A stretch of 64,000 bases of DNA, taken from NCBI RefSeq assembly GCF_932526225.1, contig NC_064037.1:15872601-15936600 (forward strand). Reading direction: 5' to 3'. The translations under genes and the position numbers were made by a program. Shown piece after piece: positions 1-12,200 of the stretch (the first letter of the stretch is position 1; every line of letters starts with the position of its first letter). The stretch comes from Nematostella vectensis. Lineage: Eukaryota; Cnidaria; Anthozoa; Actiniaria; Edwardsiidae. The notes beneath the pieces are model-generated. The model searched no databases. It saw only the letters and a program-made list of their open reading frames with translations, and was not told the origin of the DNA.

Positions 1-1002
1 AGTATTGTTGCTAGTTTGCACTAGACTTGTAAAATTTAACAAGATTTTATGAATTTTAGTTAGTTGACATGGTGGCAAATGACATTTCACCAGGAGGGGA
101 AGTTATACACAAGGAGGGCTTGAACAACAATTTAGTAAAGTACAGAAAACTATTATTCATTGCTTAGCACCTTAAAAGCCCCTTTTATGCTAGAGTACTG
201 GGATTGTGTCCAAAAAATAAAACCCTCCTAATTATAAATACTGTCACACTTTAAAATCTATAGTAAAAGCTCTGATAATAAAGAATTAAATTATGAAATA
301 AACTACATTTTGGGGGGATATAAACTAGTGAAGCAAAAAAATATTTTAGTGTCCAGTGGAGTACAATGACTGTGGTCACACAAGTAAACTTGCACCCAGA
401 ATACTAGGTTGTTCAAGTTTGTGGGAGCATCTACACATTTAAGCCCCCCCCCCCCCCCCCCCTCTCTCTCTTTCGCTTATTTTTTATAAGTACTTCATGT
501 TTGATACATTCACTGTAGGTCTGTTGCATTTTGATCAAACGTGAAACTATTGAGAAAATTAAAATCCCCGGCTTTATAGTAGACCCCTGGTATGAAGTTG
601 TTGCCTTGAAGAACAGTCTAAATAACTAAAATACCTCGTGGTTTAGATAGAAACACAAAGGGCATAGTTAGAAGTTCTCTATTTAATTTTGTATCAAGTG
701 AAACTTTGACAATAGTGTTTTAGTTACTGTACATAGCTTATTACAACGCATTCGCATGGGATTCGCATCAAGTCGACAGTGCTTCCCGGTTCTGTGTTCA
801 TCGTTTAGCGAACTATAAGTGCGTTGTTTTTCGATATTGAATGTGGCATATCATTTTCAGGGTGTCAAACAGCTTCAAAGAAACGGTTAGGCTGTATATT
901 CGTACTCCCCTTCGCGCCGCCATTTTGGGTAATCTGCTGTGATTGGATAATTTCTTTATTTACAAAATGCCTCCGATTTTAGTTATGACCCTAACTGTCG
1001 AG
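1..1002. other. intergenic, AT-rich
   Basis: No gene is recognised here. The block is AT-rich and contains a poly-C run followed by a short CT run at 444-470. No splice-flanked conserved coding block or RNA gene was seen on either strand. Confidence 0.6.
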
Positions 1003-1250
1003 TTAACCTGGTTACTGAACTCAAGGAAAACCAAACTCAGTTCGAGTTTGTGGGCTTCGAGTTATCCGGGTTACTGAACTCAAGGAAAACCAAACTCAGT
1101 TCGAGTTTGTGGATTTCGAGTTATCCGGGTTACTGAACTCAAGGAAAACCAGCTTCAGTTCGAGTTATTGTGGACTTCGAGTTATCCAGGTTACTGGACG
1201 AGTTAACCAAACTCAGTTCGAGTTATTGTGGACAAAAGCCAAGGTAATCC
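1003..1250. repeat. 59-61 bp tandem repeat, about four copies
   Basis: The phrase GTTACTGAACTC recurs at 1011, 1070 and 1129, with a diverged copy (GTTACTGGACG) at 1190, giving periods of 59, 59 and 61 bases. Each unit also carries AACTCAGTTCGAGTT. GAACTC and GAGTT are near-complementary, so units could fold locally. Copies are imperfect and the last is truncated. Confidence 0.85.
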
Positions 1251-2487
1251 ATACTTATTTGAGTTGAATTTGACTAGTTATTAATTAAAATTCGAGTTAG
1301 CGGATTTACTGATTATTTTGTACCGCAAAATGAAATATTTTAGAATAAGGGTCCCCAAATGGTCTTTGGCGAGCACCCCGTTTCTTATGCGAGACCGAGC
1401 ATTTTTAGGCGGAAAAATTGCGCGAGCGTGCGAGCATTAGCCGAAAAATTTCGCGACCTTTCGTCCAGCGGTAAGGCCGTATTACGTTTTTGGTCGCTAT
1501 TTCTTCCGGTTTTTATTTTTCCTTTTTTTTTTCATTTACTTATCAACTCAAAATTAGGCTTTTTCGCGTGAAGAAAAATGATTCATTCTTAGTGAAGTTA
1601 AAGGGTTTCCCGAACACAGCTTTCGATTTATGGTATGATCGAATGATATCTTTTGCCATTTCCTGTCATCGAAGAGCGCAAAAGTAAAAATAAAGTCACA
1701 CGATTCTAGAGGTTTTTACAGAAAATAATCGAAATAGAAAATAAAAAAGGGACAAATTTTGGACAAGGGGGCGACCAGAAAATACAATGTTTTTTTTTTA
1801 TATGGAACGAATTACAAGCACCAAACTCCGTTAAAAATGCTTAAAATTCCAGTTCGCGACAAAAATATTTATTATGATATATGGCCTGGTATAGGCAATT
1901 TTCTGTGGCGTTATGAATTACCCACCACATTTTGGTTAACCTTGGTTTCATATTGGGTGAATAGGATTTATCCTGGTAAATTGTGCTTGCTATCCTTTCG
2001 TAAAAACTGTAGCTTTAAGCTTTAGAGGTAACATAAACTAAATGTTTTCTGTGGAAGTTCTCCTCAAAAACAGATGTGCTTTATATAATGTACTTTTCAT
2101 GGAGTCAAGAAGTCTATTCTGTTTTCCTTTTATCATTAAAGCAGCAAACGTTCAGAAGCTCTTTAAGAGTTTTTTAAAAAGAAAAAATGTTCATAAGCAA
2201 AATGGTAGTTTTTTATGGAATTAATTAGTCGGCCTCTTTTGTATGGCAACTTTAAAGGGGAAGCGTCCATATGTGATCTACCGGCTCTGTTCCGGCTGAA
2301 AATGTAAAATGGGCTCTTTTTCCTTTTATCTTTCACAAGACAAATAAGAATAGCGATACGTGTGGGAGATGTAATATGTATAAAAAGATGTATAAAAATC
2401 CTACAAAGTACTATATGAATTTTATATAAATTTTATAAAAACGCTATCGTTTCTTGTTAACACTTTTTTCCCTATTTTCAATCGTTC
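1251..2487. other. intergenic, nothing recognised
   Basis: Only short AT-rich open frames occur (the longest is 88 codons at 1759-2025). None has a recognisable motif or splice context. No repeat structure was noticed. Confidence 0.5.
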
Positions 2488-3435
2488 TTAATACTTATCC
2501 TGAAGAGATTTACGAAACCATCGCATATGCTCTTGCAATTTCTTCTTCGAGTGTCCCTTTTTCTCTCGGGATTTAACCCGCGTGTGTCCTTCTTCCCCGC
2601 GGGATAGGTTATCACGTGTGTCCCGCTTTCCCTCTTGATTTAACATGTTCTCCCGCGTGTGTTCTTCTTCCCCGCGGGATAGGTTATCACGTGTGTCCCG
2701 CTTTCCCTCTTGATTTAACATGTTATCCCGCGTGTGTTCTTCCCCGCGGGATAAGTTATCACGTGTGTCCCACTCTCCCTCTTGATTTAACATGTTATCC
2801 CGCGCGTGTTCTTCTTTCCCGTGTAATAAGTTATCACGTGTGTCCCGCTTTCCCTCTTGATTTAACATGTTATCCCGCGCGTGTTCTTCTTTCCCGTGGG
2901 ATAAGTTATCACGTGTGTCCCGCTTTCCCTCTTGATCTAACATGTTACCCCGCGTGTGTACTTCTTTCCCGCGGGATAGGTTATCACGTGTGTCCCGCTT
3001 TCCCTCTTGATTTAACATGTTATCCCGCGTGTGTTCTTCCCCGCGGGATAGGTTATCACGTGTGTCCCGCTTTCCCTCTTGATTTAACATGTTATCCCGC
3101 GTGTGTCCTTCTTTCCCGCGGGATAAGTTATCACGTGTGTCCCGCTTTCCCTCTTGATTTAACATGTTATCCCGCGTGTGTTCTTCTTTCTCGTGGGATA
3201 AGTTATCACGTGTATCCCGCTTTCCCTCTTGATCTAACATGTTATCCCGCGTGTGTCCTTTTTTCCCGTGGGATAAGTTATCACGTGTATCCCGCTTTCC
3301 CTCTTGATTTAACATGTTATCCCGCGTGTGTCCTTCTTTCCCGTGGGATAAGTTATCACGTGTGTCCCGCTTTCCCTCTTGATTTAACATGTTATCCCGC
3401 ATGTGTCCTTCTTTCCCGTGGGATAAGTTTTCCAT
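2488..3435 (-). CDS. hypothetical 25-residue-repeat protein (doubtful)
   Basis: This is a single-exon frame of 315 codons lying on the 75 bp array. It starts at an ATG at the array edge and consists of about twelve copies of a charged 25-residue unit containing DNMLNQEGKRDTRDNLS and a variable GKEGH/GEEH step. It ends with a unique basic tail holding KSREKKGHSKKK and RWFRKSLQDKY. The two short units have lost exactly three bases, which keeps this frame but also the opposite one. No family is recognised, and there is no signal peptide or membrane segment. A chance frame on a satellite is equally plausible; the unique C-terminal tail and in-frame indels are the only arguments for coding. Confidence 0.25.
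   Translation of the reverse strand: MENLSHGKEGHMRDNMLNQEGKRDTRDNLSHGKEGHTRDNMLNQEGKRDTRDNLSHGKKGHTRDNMLDQEGKRDTRDNLSHEKEEHTRDNMLNQEGKRDTRDNLSRGKEGHTRDNMLNQEGKRDTRDNLSRGEEHTRDNMLNQEGKRDTRDNLSRGKEVHTRGNMLDQEGKRDTRDNLSHGKEEHARDNMLNQEGKRDTRDNLLHGKEEHARDNMLNQEGEWDTRDNLSRGEEHTRDNMLNQEGKRDTRDNLSRGEEEHTRENMLNQEGKRDTRDNLSRGEEGHTRVKSREKKGHSKKKLQEHMRWFRKSLQDKY
2580..3430. repeat. 75 bp minisatellite with hairpin and E-box in each unit
   Basis: About eleven units. A perfect CACGTG palindrome sits at 2613, 2688, 2760, 2835, 2910, 2985, 3057, 3132, 3207, 3282 and 3357, so spacing is 75 bases except for two 72-base units. Most units also carry an inverted repeat, TTATCCCGCG then about 15 bases then CGCGGGATAA, which could form a stem-loop on either strand. 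Because unit lengths are multiples of three, open frames run through the array on both strands. Confidence 0.92.
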
Positions 3436-4779
3436 TGTGTATCCGAGTGTGAAAGAGCGGGTGACCCACTATTCCACATTGATTGCGTTAACCCATGTGC
3501 GTATTCCTTCCTGCGGGATTGAACAGGCTATCCGGTGTCTTATGTCGTTTCCGCCGGAAATGGTTATCCCTTAGTTGGCCAATTTTCCAATGGTCAAATT
3601 ATTTTTTGTTTTTCTTTTTACCGCAAATACCTACCTATATCTCGTTGGCATGGTCTTGATTTTGTTTGTTTTTTATGATTTTTTTCTATTGTGCAAACTA
3701 TCCCGGTAATAAAAAAGGTCCAACAGCTTCTCAACATATAGTTTCACCTGAGTGCTTCGACTTCTTACGAACAAGAAATTAACCTCCTGCAGCATGTTTT
3801 CAAACCGCCACAATCCACTCCACATAAAAGGCAACCCTTTGGCTCCTTGTTGGCGGGAAATCTCGCGATTTGCAACCGGTGATGGCTTCCCGCTGTTTCC
3901 TCCACGCTTGTCTTGTTAAGTCAATTAGCAAATCTACTTCCTATTTTGCAATTTAGAGATTTTACGGTCGCTCATTTTGTATTTTTTTACATATCTCTTT
4001 TGAGCTAGAACCTCAAAATAGGCCTGATCAATTTTTTTCAGATTCGATGATCAAAATCGAATTCAACTTTGTTTCTAGTCTAACATATTTGAAGTGCTAT
4101 CCGTTCCAATCCTTTGTATATTTGACCAATCTTTCTATATAGAAATTAAATTTTGTCTCATAAACACTTTTTCCCTAAAATTCGTCATAAATAATTTTGA
4201 ATTTTGATTCTCAAAAAGCTTAAAAATTTTTCCTTCAAATTATATTGATATTTACCGATGTATTCTCTGGCGTAGCTTATTTTATTTGAATTAGATTTTT
4301 ATTCACTCTAGAGTATTCAGCGCTCCATTACACGCCTCCATTCGCGGCCCCACACGACGAGCGAAATTAAGTGGCAATAAAAGTAGCACGATTTTTTTTT
4401 TATTTCCTTTAATTATTTAGGTAACTGGTGTCTTGGAAATATAGGCGTTCCGGTTTGTCTTTTATTTCAGTTTTATTATGTAATAAGATGCATAGACCCA
4501 CTAACTGTCTGCAGGAGATGGCTATCTCACGACTGGGCATGTTGGTAGGATTTCTGCTAGATTTTACTCGCCTGAGTATCAGACGAAATTATTTTTCTAA
4601 TATTGGAGAGGAAACATAAAATTACCAATCACAAAGGAGAATGAGAATCTCGCTCTTGTCAGTCTTTAAATAGGACTAAGTTAAACGCATAGGATTCTGG
4701 ATATATAAGCTTGACCACCGACCAGAAATACTTTATTTTGTGTTCCTCGTTACCGTTTTGTTTATCAAGGATCGGCAAA
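3436..4779. other. intergenic, nothing recognised
   Basis: AT-rich sequence without a recognisable gene or structured repeat. A 63-codon frame at 4428-4619 has no identifiable motif. Confidence 0.5.
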
Positions 4780-4984
4780 AATGTCTGTCATTATGTTTTA
4801 GAATGGCTGCATTTGTCATGAAGTCAAAACAACCTTTGGAGATAGAAAAAGGGTTTTTGTTAGGTCTAGAATTATTTACTTTTTTTTTCTTTTTTACAAT
4901 TTTTCGAGTTTGAATTGTGTAGTTCCAGAAAATTTCCATATCCCCCCCCCCATGGAGAGGATTGGAAATTCCGGGGGAGTGAAG

Positions 4985-5520
4985 ATTATCTCACACAAGT
5001 TAAAAATGCAGTTAATCACAGAATTGCGCTAACAAAGCCTAGACTAGGCAACCACAAACTAGCTATCGAAACAGGACGCCACACAAAACCGTACACTCCC
5101 CCTGAACAAAGAATGACCTGCCCAATATGCCTGTTCACTTCATGATAAAATGCCCGGCATATAGTGAATTGAGGGAACAAATGTATAGGTTTTTTCAATC
5201 CGCAACAAATAAGAATCTAAAAGCGATGACTCCTGCCATAGCATTTTTGAAGGTGATTACTCTGAATTAGTTTGAGAGTGCAACCAAAAAAAGAAATAGC
5301 TCAATTTGTTTGGGAAGCAACAACAATAAGGGAAAGTGCTTTGTAATGAGAACTATAAAATTACATCGCTACAAAGTACGATGATAGAGAATTTATTGTA
5401 AATAGAAATATAATTGAAAACCAATTGTAAATTTTGTTTTTCAATTTGAATGTATTTGGAGCAACGCCCGTGAATCCATGATGAAAAGGTTCCAAATAAA
5501 ATAATTGAATTGAATTGTTT
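4985..5520 (+). mobile_element. 3' end of a non-LTR retrotransposon (LINE), decayed
   Basis: A broken frame reads like the extreme C-terminus of LINE reverse transcriptases. It has RLGNHKLAIETGRHTKPYTP then EQRMTCPIC. After a frame break near 5130 it has VHFMIKCPAYSELREQMYRF, stopping near 5269. The Cys-Cys-His-Cys pattern with an HF-x3-CP-x-Y core is typical of this tail region. An AT-rich 3' stretch follows, ending in AATTGAATTGAATTG, a short tandem tail as seen at the 3' end of several LINE clades. The piece is 5'-truncated with no endonuclease or RT core. The clade cannot be set from this fragment. Confidence 0.75.
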
Positions 5521-5880
5521 GAGGGTCAAACGCCCAGGAATTTCCAGAGGGAAGGGAGAGAAGGGATAAGGGGGGAGGGGGGTAAATGCCCTTTTTCCTT
5601 AACAGTTACTGTATTTATTTTTTTTCCAGGGGGTTGGAAATTCCAGAGGGGTTAGGGGGTCATACCTCCGACCCCCTCCATGAAATTGGTTTATCGAGAT
5701 TACTTGGACGAACCGTTATTCTGTCAGAAAAAGGTTTTTTGGTTAGGTCTAGAATATCTTTTTGTTTTCTTCTTTTTTGGCGTGCTACTTCACATATTTT
5801 TACACGCAAATCCACCACCATTTAATACTCAACGTGGTGATTTATGCAAGTGCGCCGGTGTTTATAGAACCCAATATTGA
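5521..5880. repeat. dispersed repeat, second copy near 4780-4975
   Basis: Both stretches contain AGAAAAAGG, a T-run and GTTAGGTCTAGAAT (about 4845-4872 and 5727-5755), as well as the phrase TTGGAAATTCC with C- or G-rich runs. They flank the LINE fragment on both sides, so the LINE may sit inside or beside a duplicated element. Open frames of 66-79 codons here look like chance. Confidence 0.45.
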
Positions 5881-8560
5881 GTCAACCTTTCCGTAAAATT
5901 TGTTATATCGCTGTTTATTGCTTTGATCCACTAATGAATTTAACGTTGGGACGCGTGTCTTTGTCTTTAGTTGAAAGTGCCGTTTACCCAGCAGGAAAGG
6001 CTGTATTTACACAACGTATTTCACAATAGGGACTTCTGTAATGGTCAGAACAAATAGACAAAGAGTTGAGAAAATAAGAGAAAGCTAGAGCTCCCCTTAA
6101 GACAATATCCTAAATAATGCACTACTATTAAACAAATCATTTAAGATCCGCTTTTTTCTGAGCGAAATGTAATCACGAGCCAACTGAAGTCACACTATTT
6201 TGTTACACGCTCTTTAATTTATCGAGCTAAGTCATTTATCACAAACTACTGGCAAGCATGTGAAAATTAAGTCACAAGTAATGAGCGTACTTTGTAGTTT
6301 TTTATGCACCTATTGACTGGCCGTGGTTGGTAAGTCACGCAAATATAATTTTTCAATTTTTTATGAGATATCCAGATCGTTTTGTCAAGATTAGTCAAAA
6401 ATGAAGAAACAAATATATATAAGTAGAAGTATTTTTATAGAACTAAGCAGATTTGACTGACCTCTATTGTGTGCTTAGAACATTTCAAGCGTCCAAGGTT
6501 AAAATTTGACACTAAATTTATCTTATCACCTTTTTTTACGTTATCGTGAAAATATGCGCTTACATACCTAAAATAGACAGGAGTTTAAAAAGTAATTTTA
6601 GGAATATCATGAGTCAAATCGGCCTCATCAATTTTGATAATGTGTGAATAAAACTTTGTTAAAGGCCAAAGTTTATTTTTTGGTATCACCAGTGTTGTCT
6701 GTAGCTTTCTAAGTTGTATACACTACACGTTGTATACACTACACGTGTTCTTTGTCAGCGCCTTTGTTTTATTTCTGCTTTATTACTGTAACAAGTCAGT
6801 TTTGTTCTTAATTTGGAAGGCTCCTTTTAATGGAATCATTCTAAGGTTTAACACATTTCCAGTTTGAAAAATAACTTGCTCAAAAGAACAAAGTAAATTC
6901 CATTTGTTCTTATAATGGTCCTTTATCTAAAAAGGTTGAAGGATGAAGCATTTGCCCCGCTTCCGCTTTTCACTCCGGAGTCAACCTGATTACTGTAGCA
7001 CAGGATGTATACTTTAATTCCATTCTTACTCTCCATCGCTTTTTATTCGTTTAATTAGAAAATACTCTCTAACAATTTTTCACATCTATTCTAAATAGTT
7101 CATATGTTAGTATAGACTATGTTTCCTCGGATAAATTAGGGCCGGATTGCCGTCGCAAATTCGACCTTTATTGTGGTAGGGGCTATATTCCCGGTGCTTT
7201 CTTCACCTGCTGAACAAGATGCCGTACTCTACTTTGTTTTGAATCCCCCAAAAGTAATTATGTGTAATATTTAATTTATAAGGTCGGCGCAGCGTCCGCA
7301 ATACAGTTTGTTATCGTTGTCTTTCATTTTAATTGGAACGCGGCATGTGAGTCTATTTTTGCGGAATTAAACGTTTTGCCGTCGCCCGGCCTTCTCATCT
7401 CAACAATTTCGCTGTCTTCAGAGAACCCCGTCACTGCTCTATATGGAAAGCCCTTTGAGTGTCACGTGATTGGCAGCTGTTTCATCAGTCGGTTGTTTGG
7501 TGAGAGTGTGCACCTGCCCCTATTCAAAATAAATACTTCATCTATAACCTTCTGAAAGACATTGCAGGCGTTCCGCATAAAGTGCTCTGGGCGGAAACGC
7601 CGCACTTAAAACAAATATCCTTCCTTACTTTATGACATAAATTTACGAATAAAAAACTGCATTGGTAATTTTCGATTTTTCAGCACTGAAATGGGTTCTC
7701 GTTTTGAAGCACTTAAATGGTTTTGAACGGCGTGTCGTAGGTCCGGATGTGAAGGAAACTATAAGACAGAGCGCTTATGAGATATCGAAATTATCTTATT
7801 CCGGAAGGCTTGTTCTGATGTTAGTAAGAGAGTCACACGTGGACCGGAAAAGAGCATTTTCCCTGAAAAACTCGTAAACATAGCAGCAGATGTCTTTTCT
7901 TGTCTAATTCCGTCGGGACCAAATTGATGTTCCCTAATTCACGGCAGAAATTTAATGGAGAATATGAGAAAAAACAAACAGATCTGAAATCTCGTTCGCA
8001 AATGTAAGTCACCGAAGGACCGTTTCAAGGTGATTTTATTTTATCATTTTTATCGTAAAAGTTATTTTCTTATTATTTTTTTGCGTAAGATAAAGGTAGT
8101 TCGCTAATTTTAATTTCGCTGAGAGTAATTTCTTAGTTAAATAGTGGAGTTTAATTTCGTTCGGACAGTAGATGAATGTGTGTTCAGCTGTCTGCCGTGT
8201 CTTGATTCAGGTTGGCACCGGGCGTGAAAACACACTGTTTCTCTGACGAGTTTACCAAAGGCCTAAGATTTTTTTATACAAATTCCCCTCTTGTTCAATA
8301 CAGGTGGACCGTGCGACTTTGCATAACAATACTCATTATACAAGCGGACAAGGAAAAAAACGATAGTGAGGAATTTCTTCATAATTAATCCGAGTTATAG
8401 GAGAGAAAACTAATGGCAGAGGCTAAATCACCAGTACTGCGTCATTTATAAGTTTCTTTACATGGTAAGTCATGGGAAAGTGTTGGGAATTGAAGGTCGG
8501 CGATAAGGAATGGATTCTAGAGTTGAAACTGCGAAAACCGCGCTGAAAAGCGACCGATTT
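5881..8560. other. intergenic, upstream of the Tudor-PHD gene
   Basis: No gene recognised. A 17-base phrase, TTGTATACACTACACG, is tandemly doubled at about 6714-6748. A 71-codon frame at 7662-7877 shows no motif or splice support. Confidence 0.5.
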
Positions 8561-8752
8561 CATTCAGCGGAGAGACGTCACACACACTGGACATCAGATC
8601 GAGGCTATTGTGACTGGCGAAGAGCGCTCACGGCCACAAACTTTTGTCTGCTTACGCGCAGGTTTTCCCCTTCGCTTCGTCGGATTTGACTCTGTGAATA
8701 TCCACGATTACTAAGAACGGGCAGAGGAACTTCGCCCGATTTGTTCGCCTCA

Positions 8753-8773
8753 ATGGAATTGAGGAATGGATGA
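8753..8773 (+). promoter_or_regulatory. short upstream ORF overlapping the Tudor-PHD start
   Basis: An ATG at 8753 opens a six-codon frame (MELRNG, then TGA). It runs in another frame through the main initiator at 8766, so the uORF stop lies inside the main coding start. An overlapping uORF of this kind usually lowers initiation at the main ATG. Whether it is in the transcript depends on the unmapped start site. Confidence 0.5.
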
Positions 8774-9261
8774 GTTTACGTTTTCTGTTGGGGATGTGGT
8801 TTTAGCAGAGTGGGAAGACAAACTTTTCTACGCGAAGATTCAGAGCATCGATCCAATCTCGTCCTACTGCAAACTGATATTCGACGATAACTCCGTCGAG
8901 GAATGCCCCTTCGCCAAAATCCATAGTGGTGTGTTATACCACGTTAATTCCTTTATTCAATTTTGTTTCCTACGCTGGGGAAAATACGGACACTTTGAAA
9001 TCCGGTCTTAAAGAGAGAACTAAAAGTTTGTGTGTATAACATGGATACTTTGTGACGGACAACGCAGCCATCGCTGGTCTTTAAACTAAGTTTAGAATGG
9101 AGACCCGAAGAAGCTAGGATTAGAATTGAATCAATGCAGTACTAAGACGTGGTTTTTCTCTCTAGTAACGGAGACGACTGCCGAAATTGTGTGTATTATT
9201 TGCAAAGACGGAAATTCAGCGTCACCGAACGAAATCGTCCTTTGCGACAAGTGTGGAATTG
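8766..9261 (+). CDS. exons 1-2: Tudor domain and first half of the PHD finger
   Basis: Exon 1 (8766-8928) encodes the Tudor fold: FTFSVGDVVLAEWEDKLFYA and CKLIFDDNS. By alignment from memory to PHF1, the methyl-lysine cage aromatics correspond to W16, Y22 and F39, but the fourth position is an acidic residue (about E45). Exon 2 (9166-9261) begins in phase 1 and carries VCIICKDG and IVLCDKCG, the first four zinc ligands (C64, C67, C81, C84). The exon 1 donor GTGTGT is weak, but the alternative donor three bases later would put a stop at the join. The ATG at 8766 is preferred because the Tudor begins at once after it. Confidence 0.85.
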
Positions 9262-12200
9262 GTGAGTACGAAAGTCTTATTTTGAAGTTTTATTAGTCAC
9301 GATGGAGGAGTAAGGCGCTCTCTCGAATTCTCTTTACATGTGCTTGATCTCCGGTCGCCATAATAAAAAGCTCTGACCGTCGGTAATGTCCCACCTGCTT
9401 TTACGTCTGTTTCTCGATCCTCTAACAACCAGTTTGCAGGTTTCTGCTACGTGGATAAACGAACAATACTCGACCAGAAAAAAATATTTCTTTTATTTCT
9501 ACCTGTCGCAAGTAAGCATCTATTAATATTCTCGAGCAAGAGAATTATTTCTTGTGGAATTATTGTTACCATCTGTTCCGGCGTTCTGCCGACGTTATAA
9601 AAAGGTTTAAATGGATATGTATATATGCGTTTGTCGTATTTATATGCTATAGGCGAGAATCTATTTTCAATTCCAATACTCTAAAAATCTGTTTTTATAA
9701 CGATCGTAGACTTTTAGGAAGTATTGCTCTTAGACGCCTGATAGGATCTTTAAGTTTTGCAGTGCGTGATGAAAAAAACTACCAAAAGCGCTAGTGTGAA
9801 CAATCGAATAGGTATTTTGACGGCCACACATTTGGTTGTCAAGGAGCCAGAAGTTTGGAAAGTTAAATAATTCTTGAGAACAGATTTAAGGCGTTAAGTT
9901 ACGACGGAAACCGAACTGTTTCTCATATCGAACCTAATGAATGTTATCATATCGACGATACGAGAGGAAATTACGAAATTGGTTGTGATATTCCTAGGGT
10001 CGATGACGTAAATTTGTTATTTCGGGATACTTCACAATTGATTAATAGAAAAACTAGACTGTTTTGCTTAAAAAGAGAAAGATCTATGCAATTTTACGAG
10101 CAATCAAACGACTGCAAAAAAAAAGTCATAAAGTAAATGGGAATTAAAAAAAAATACCGCGACCGATCTTATGTTGTCTAGTTATGGACCGTGTTTAAAC
10201 AGAAGGTTTGGTACGGTATACGGCTTAACTAGATTCTCATCTCGCTCCCCGCAGCTAAACTGATTAAATAAAGAAGTGTTCTCCCTCGCGAAAAGGGATT
10301 ATTACAATTAAGTCATTTCACGGGATTCGCCATGCGAGAATATTATTTAGTCTTACAACCGATGTGTGAACTTTCATCATTGCCATTTCATCCGTCTAAC
10401 TTCCGTACTTTGTTACATTAAAGTGTCAGAAAGTTCTTCAGGTGATTTGGACTTGTTTTGTCGATATGAGTGTTGTATGAAAGAGATATCGGCAGAGAAA
10501 AGCGGACTATTTTTCGCTGTTTCTGTAATCATCTGATAGCAGCTGGCGATGAGCCGAGAGAACTTTCCAAAGACTATCACTCTTCGTATCAAACGCCATT
10601 AAAATTTAAACACCGCAGTTAAATATGAATCCGCGTTAAGTTACTTAGTCCTAGAGGGAAAAAAAAAACAATATTACCATTTTATTACAAGGACGAAGGA
10701 GTTTATTTGAAACGGTTCGGTGTGGATGCTTCGAGTTTTATTTGATTCCGCGTCTTGCCGCGATGTTAAGTACTTTGTGCCATCTGCTGGGTCACCACGG
10801 AGATGGTGTCTCGCTGCTAGCCTTCTAACAACCTGGTTCAACCTTCCACTGAATTTCACTCAATGTTTTATGCGGCTCTTAAGTGAAACTCAGTGGTAGA
10901 GTTATTGGCTTTAATATTTAATGCCATTTTCAATGCGTTTCACGGCGGGTTTTGGAGCTAGTCTTACGCTTATATGTGTAGCAGCAGCTGTCAGGGGAAG
11001 CCAGATTGTGTATAAAATATTTAATGTTTTTTTTCTTATCTAGATGCATTATCTAAAGCTCTTTGCCAAGCTGATCTTTACTAATATTGTTACCTTTTAT
11101 TGATATTTGCCCACGCAAAAAATACAGTCTCACTAGGAATTTCAGTAAACCCTTAGTATTATTGTGCTTCTTTTCAATAACTTCGGAAAAATCGGAAACG
11201 ACTCAAGTATTATCTTCAATGTTTCCGACCTATTTCCGATGTATTATGATTAAAGAGCTAAAAATTAAAACCAATTATAACAATTTCTTAAGTTAAGGTC
11301 TCTCGGGTGACCAGGTTGCCATAGCATTATGACTACAGAATTTATGTCGTTGCTAGGCTACGCCACTTTTGGTGTCCTGATACTAGAAGCTCTAAGGATC
11401 TTTTTTTTCGAGATTTGTTCTAAACTACCTGCTTATAAGTGAAAGAAACATGTGATGCATAAGTTGAAAATTTAGAGAAAAAATATAGTTTAATAGTAAT
11501 GGCGATAGCGAAGATGATGTTGGTGGCGATGAATATAGAATGAAATTTTAGTCTCGCCTCATGGATATCTTTCAAGCTACTTACACGAGAACCATGTGAC
11601 TGGACATCCGAGAGATAGCCCCGCGGTATATGTTGCTTAGCAACACTGTCTGATACATTTCAGCAGTTTTCCTCTAAACCAAAACCTAAAAATACCACTC
11701 AGCAGTCTAGTGAGGACAACGACTTTGTGCTGTAAACCTGACTAAGATTTTTCGCGATGGTGGAAAGGTTGGTGTAAGTGGTGGTGATAACAATGGTAGT
11801 GGTGATGATGATGGTGGTGGTAGTGGTAGTGGCAGTGGTGGTAGTAGTGATGATGGTGGTAGTGGCGATAATAATAATGGTGTTAGTAGTGATGATGATG
11901 ATGGTAGTGGTAGTGGTGGTAGTAGTGATGATGGTGGTAGTGGTGATAATAATAATGGTGTTAGTAGTAGTGATTATGGTGGTAGTGGTGATAATGATGA
12001 TGGTAATGGTAGGGATGATGATGATGGTGGTAGTGGTAGTAGTGATGTGGTAGTAGTGATAATGATGATGGTGTTTGTAATGATGATGATGGTGGTGGTA
12101 GTAATAGCGGTGATGATGATGGTGGTAGTGTTCATAATGATGATACTGTCGCCGCTTCGCTCGCTCAACCCACAGGCCAAAAAAGTAGGCGAACTGCTAC

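Noticed and set aside
2580-3430. CRISPR-like array (regular repeats with palindromes)
   Set aside because: There are no variable spacers between repeats, the whole 75 bp unit repeats, and the genome is eukaryotic.
2616-3452. Plus-strand 278-codon frame over the 75 bp array
   Set aside because: Shadow of the repeat; it lacks a unique tail, and its Cys/Pro-rich unit looks like the reverse reading of the charged minus frame.
11778-12180. Poly-Val/Met frame and opposite poly-Thr/Ile frame
   Set aside because: Trinucleotide microsatellite, with no unique sequence of coding character.
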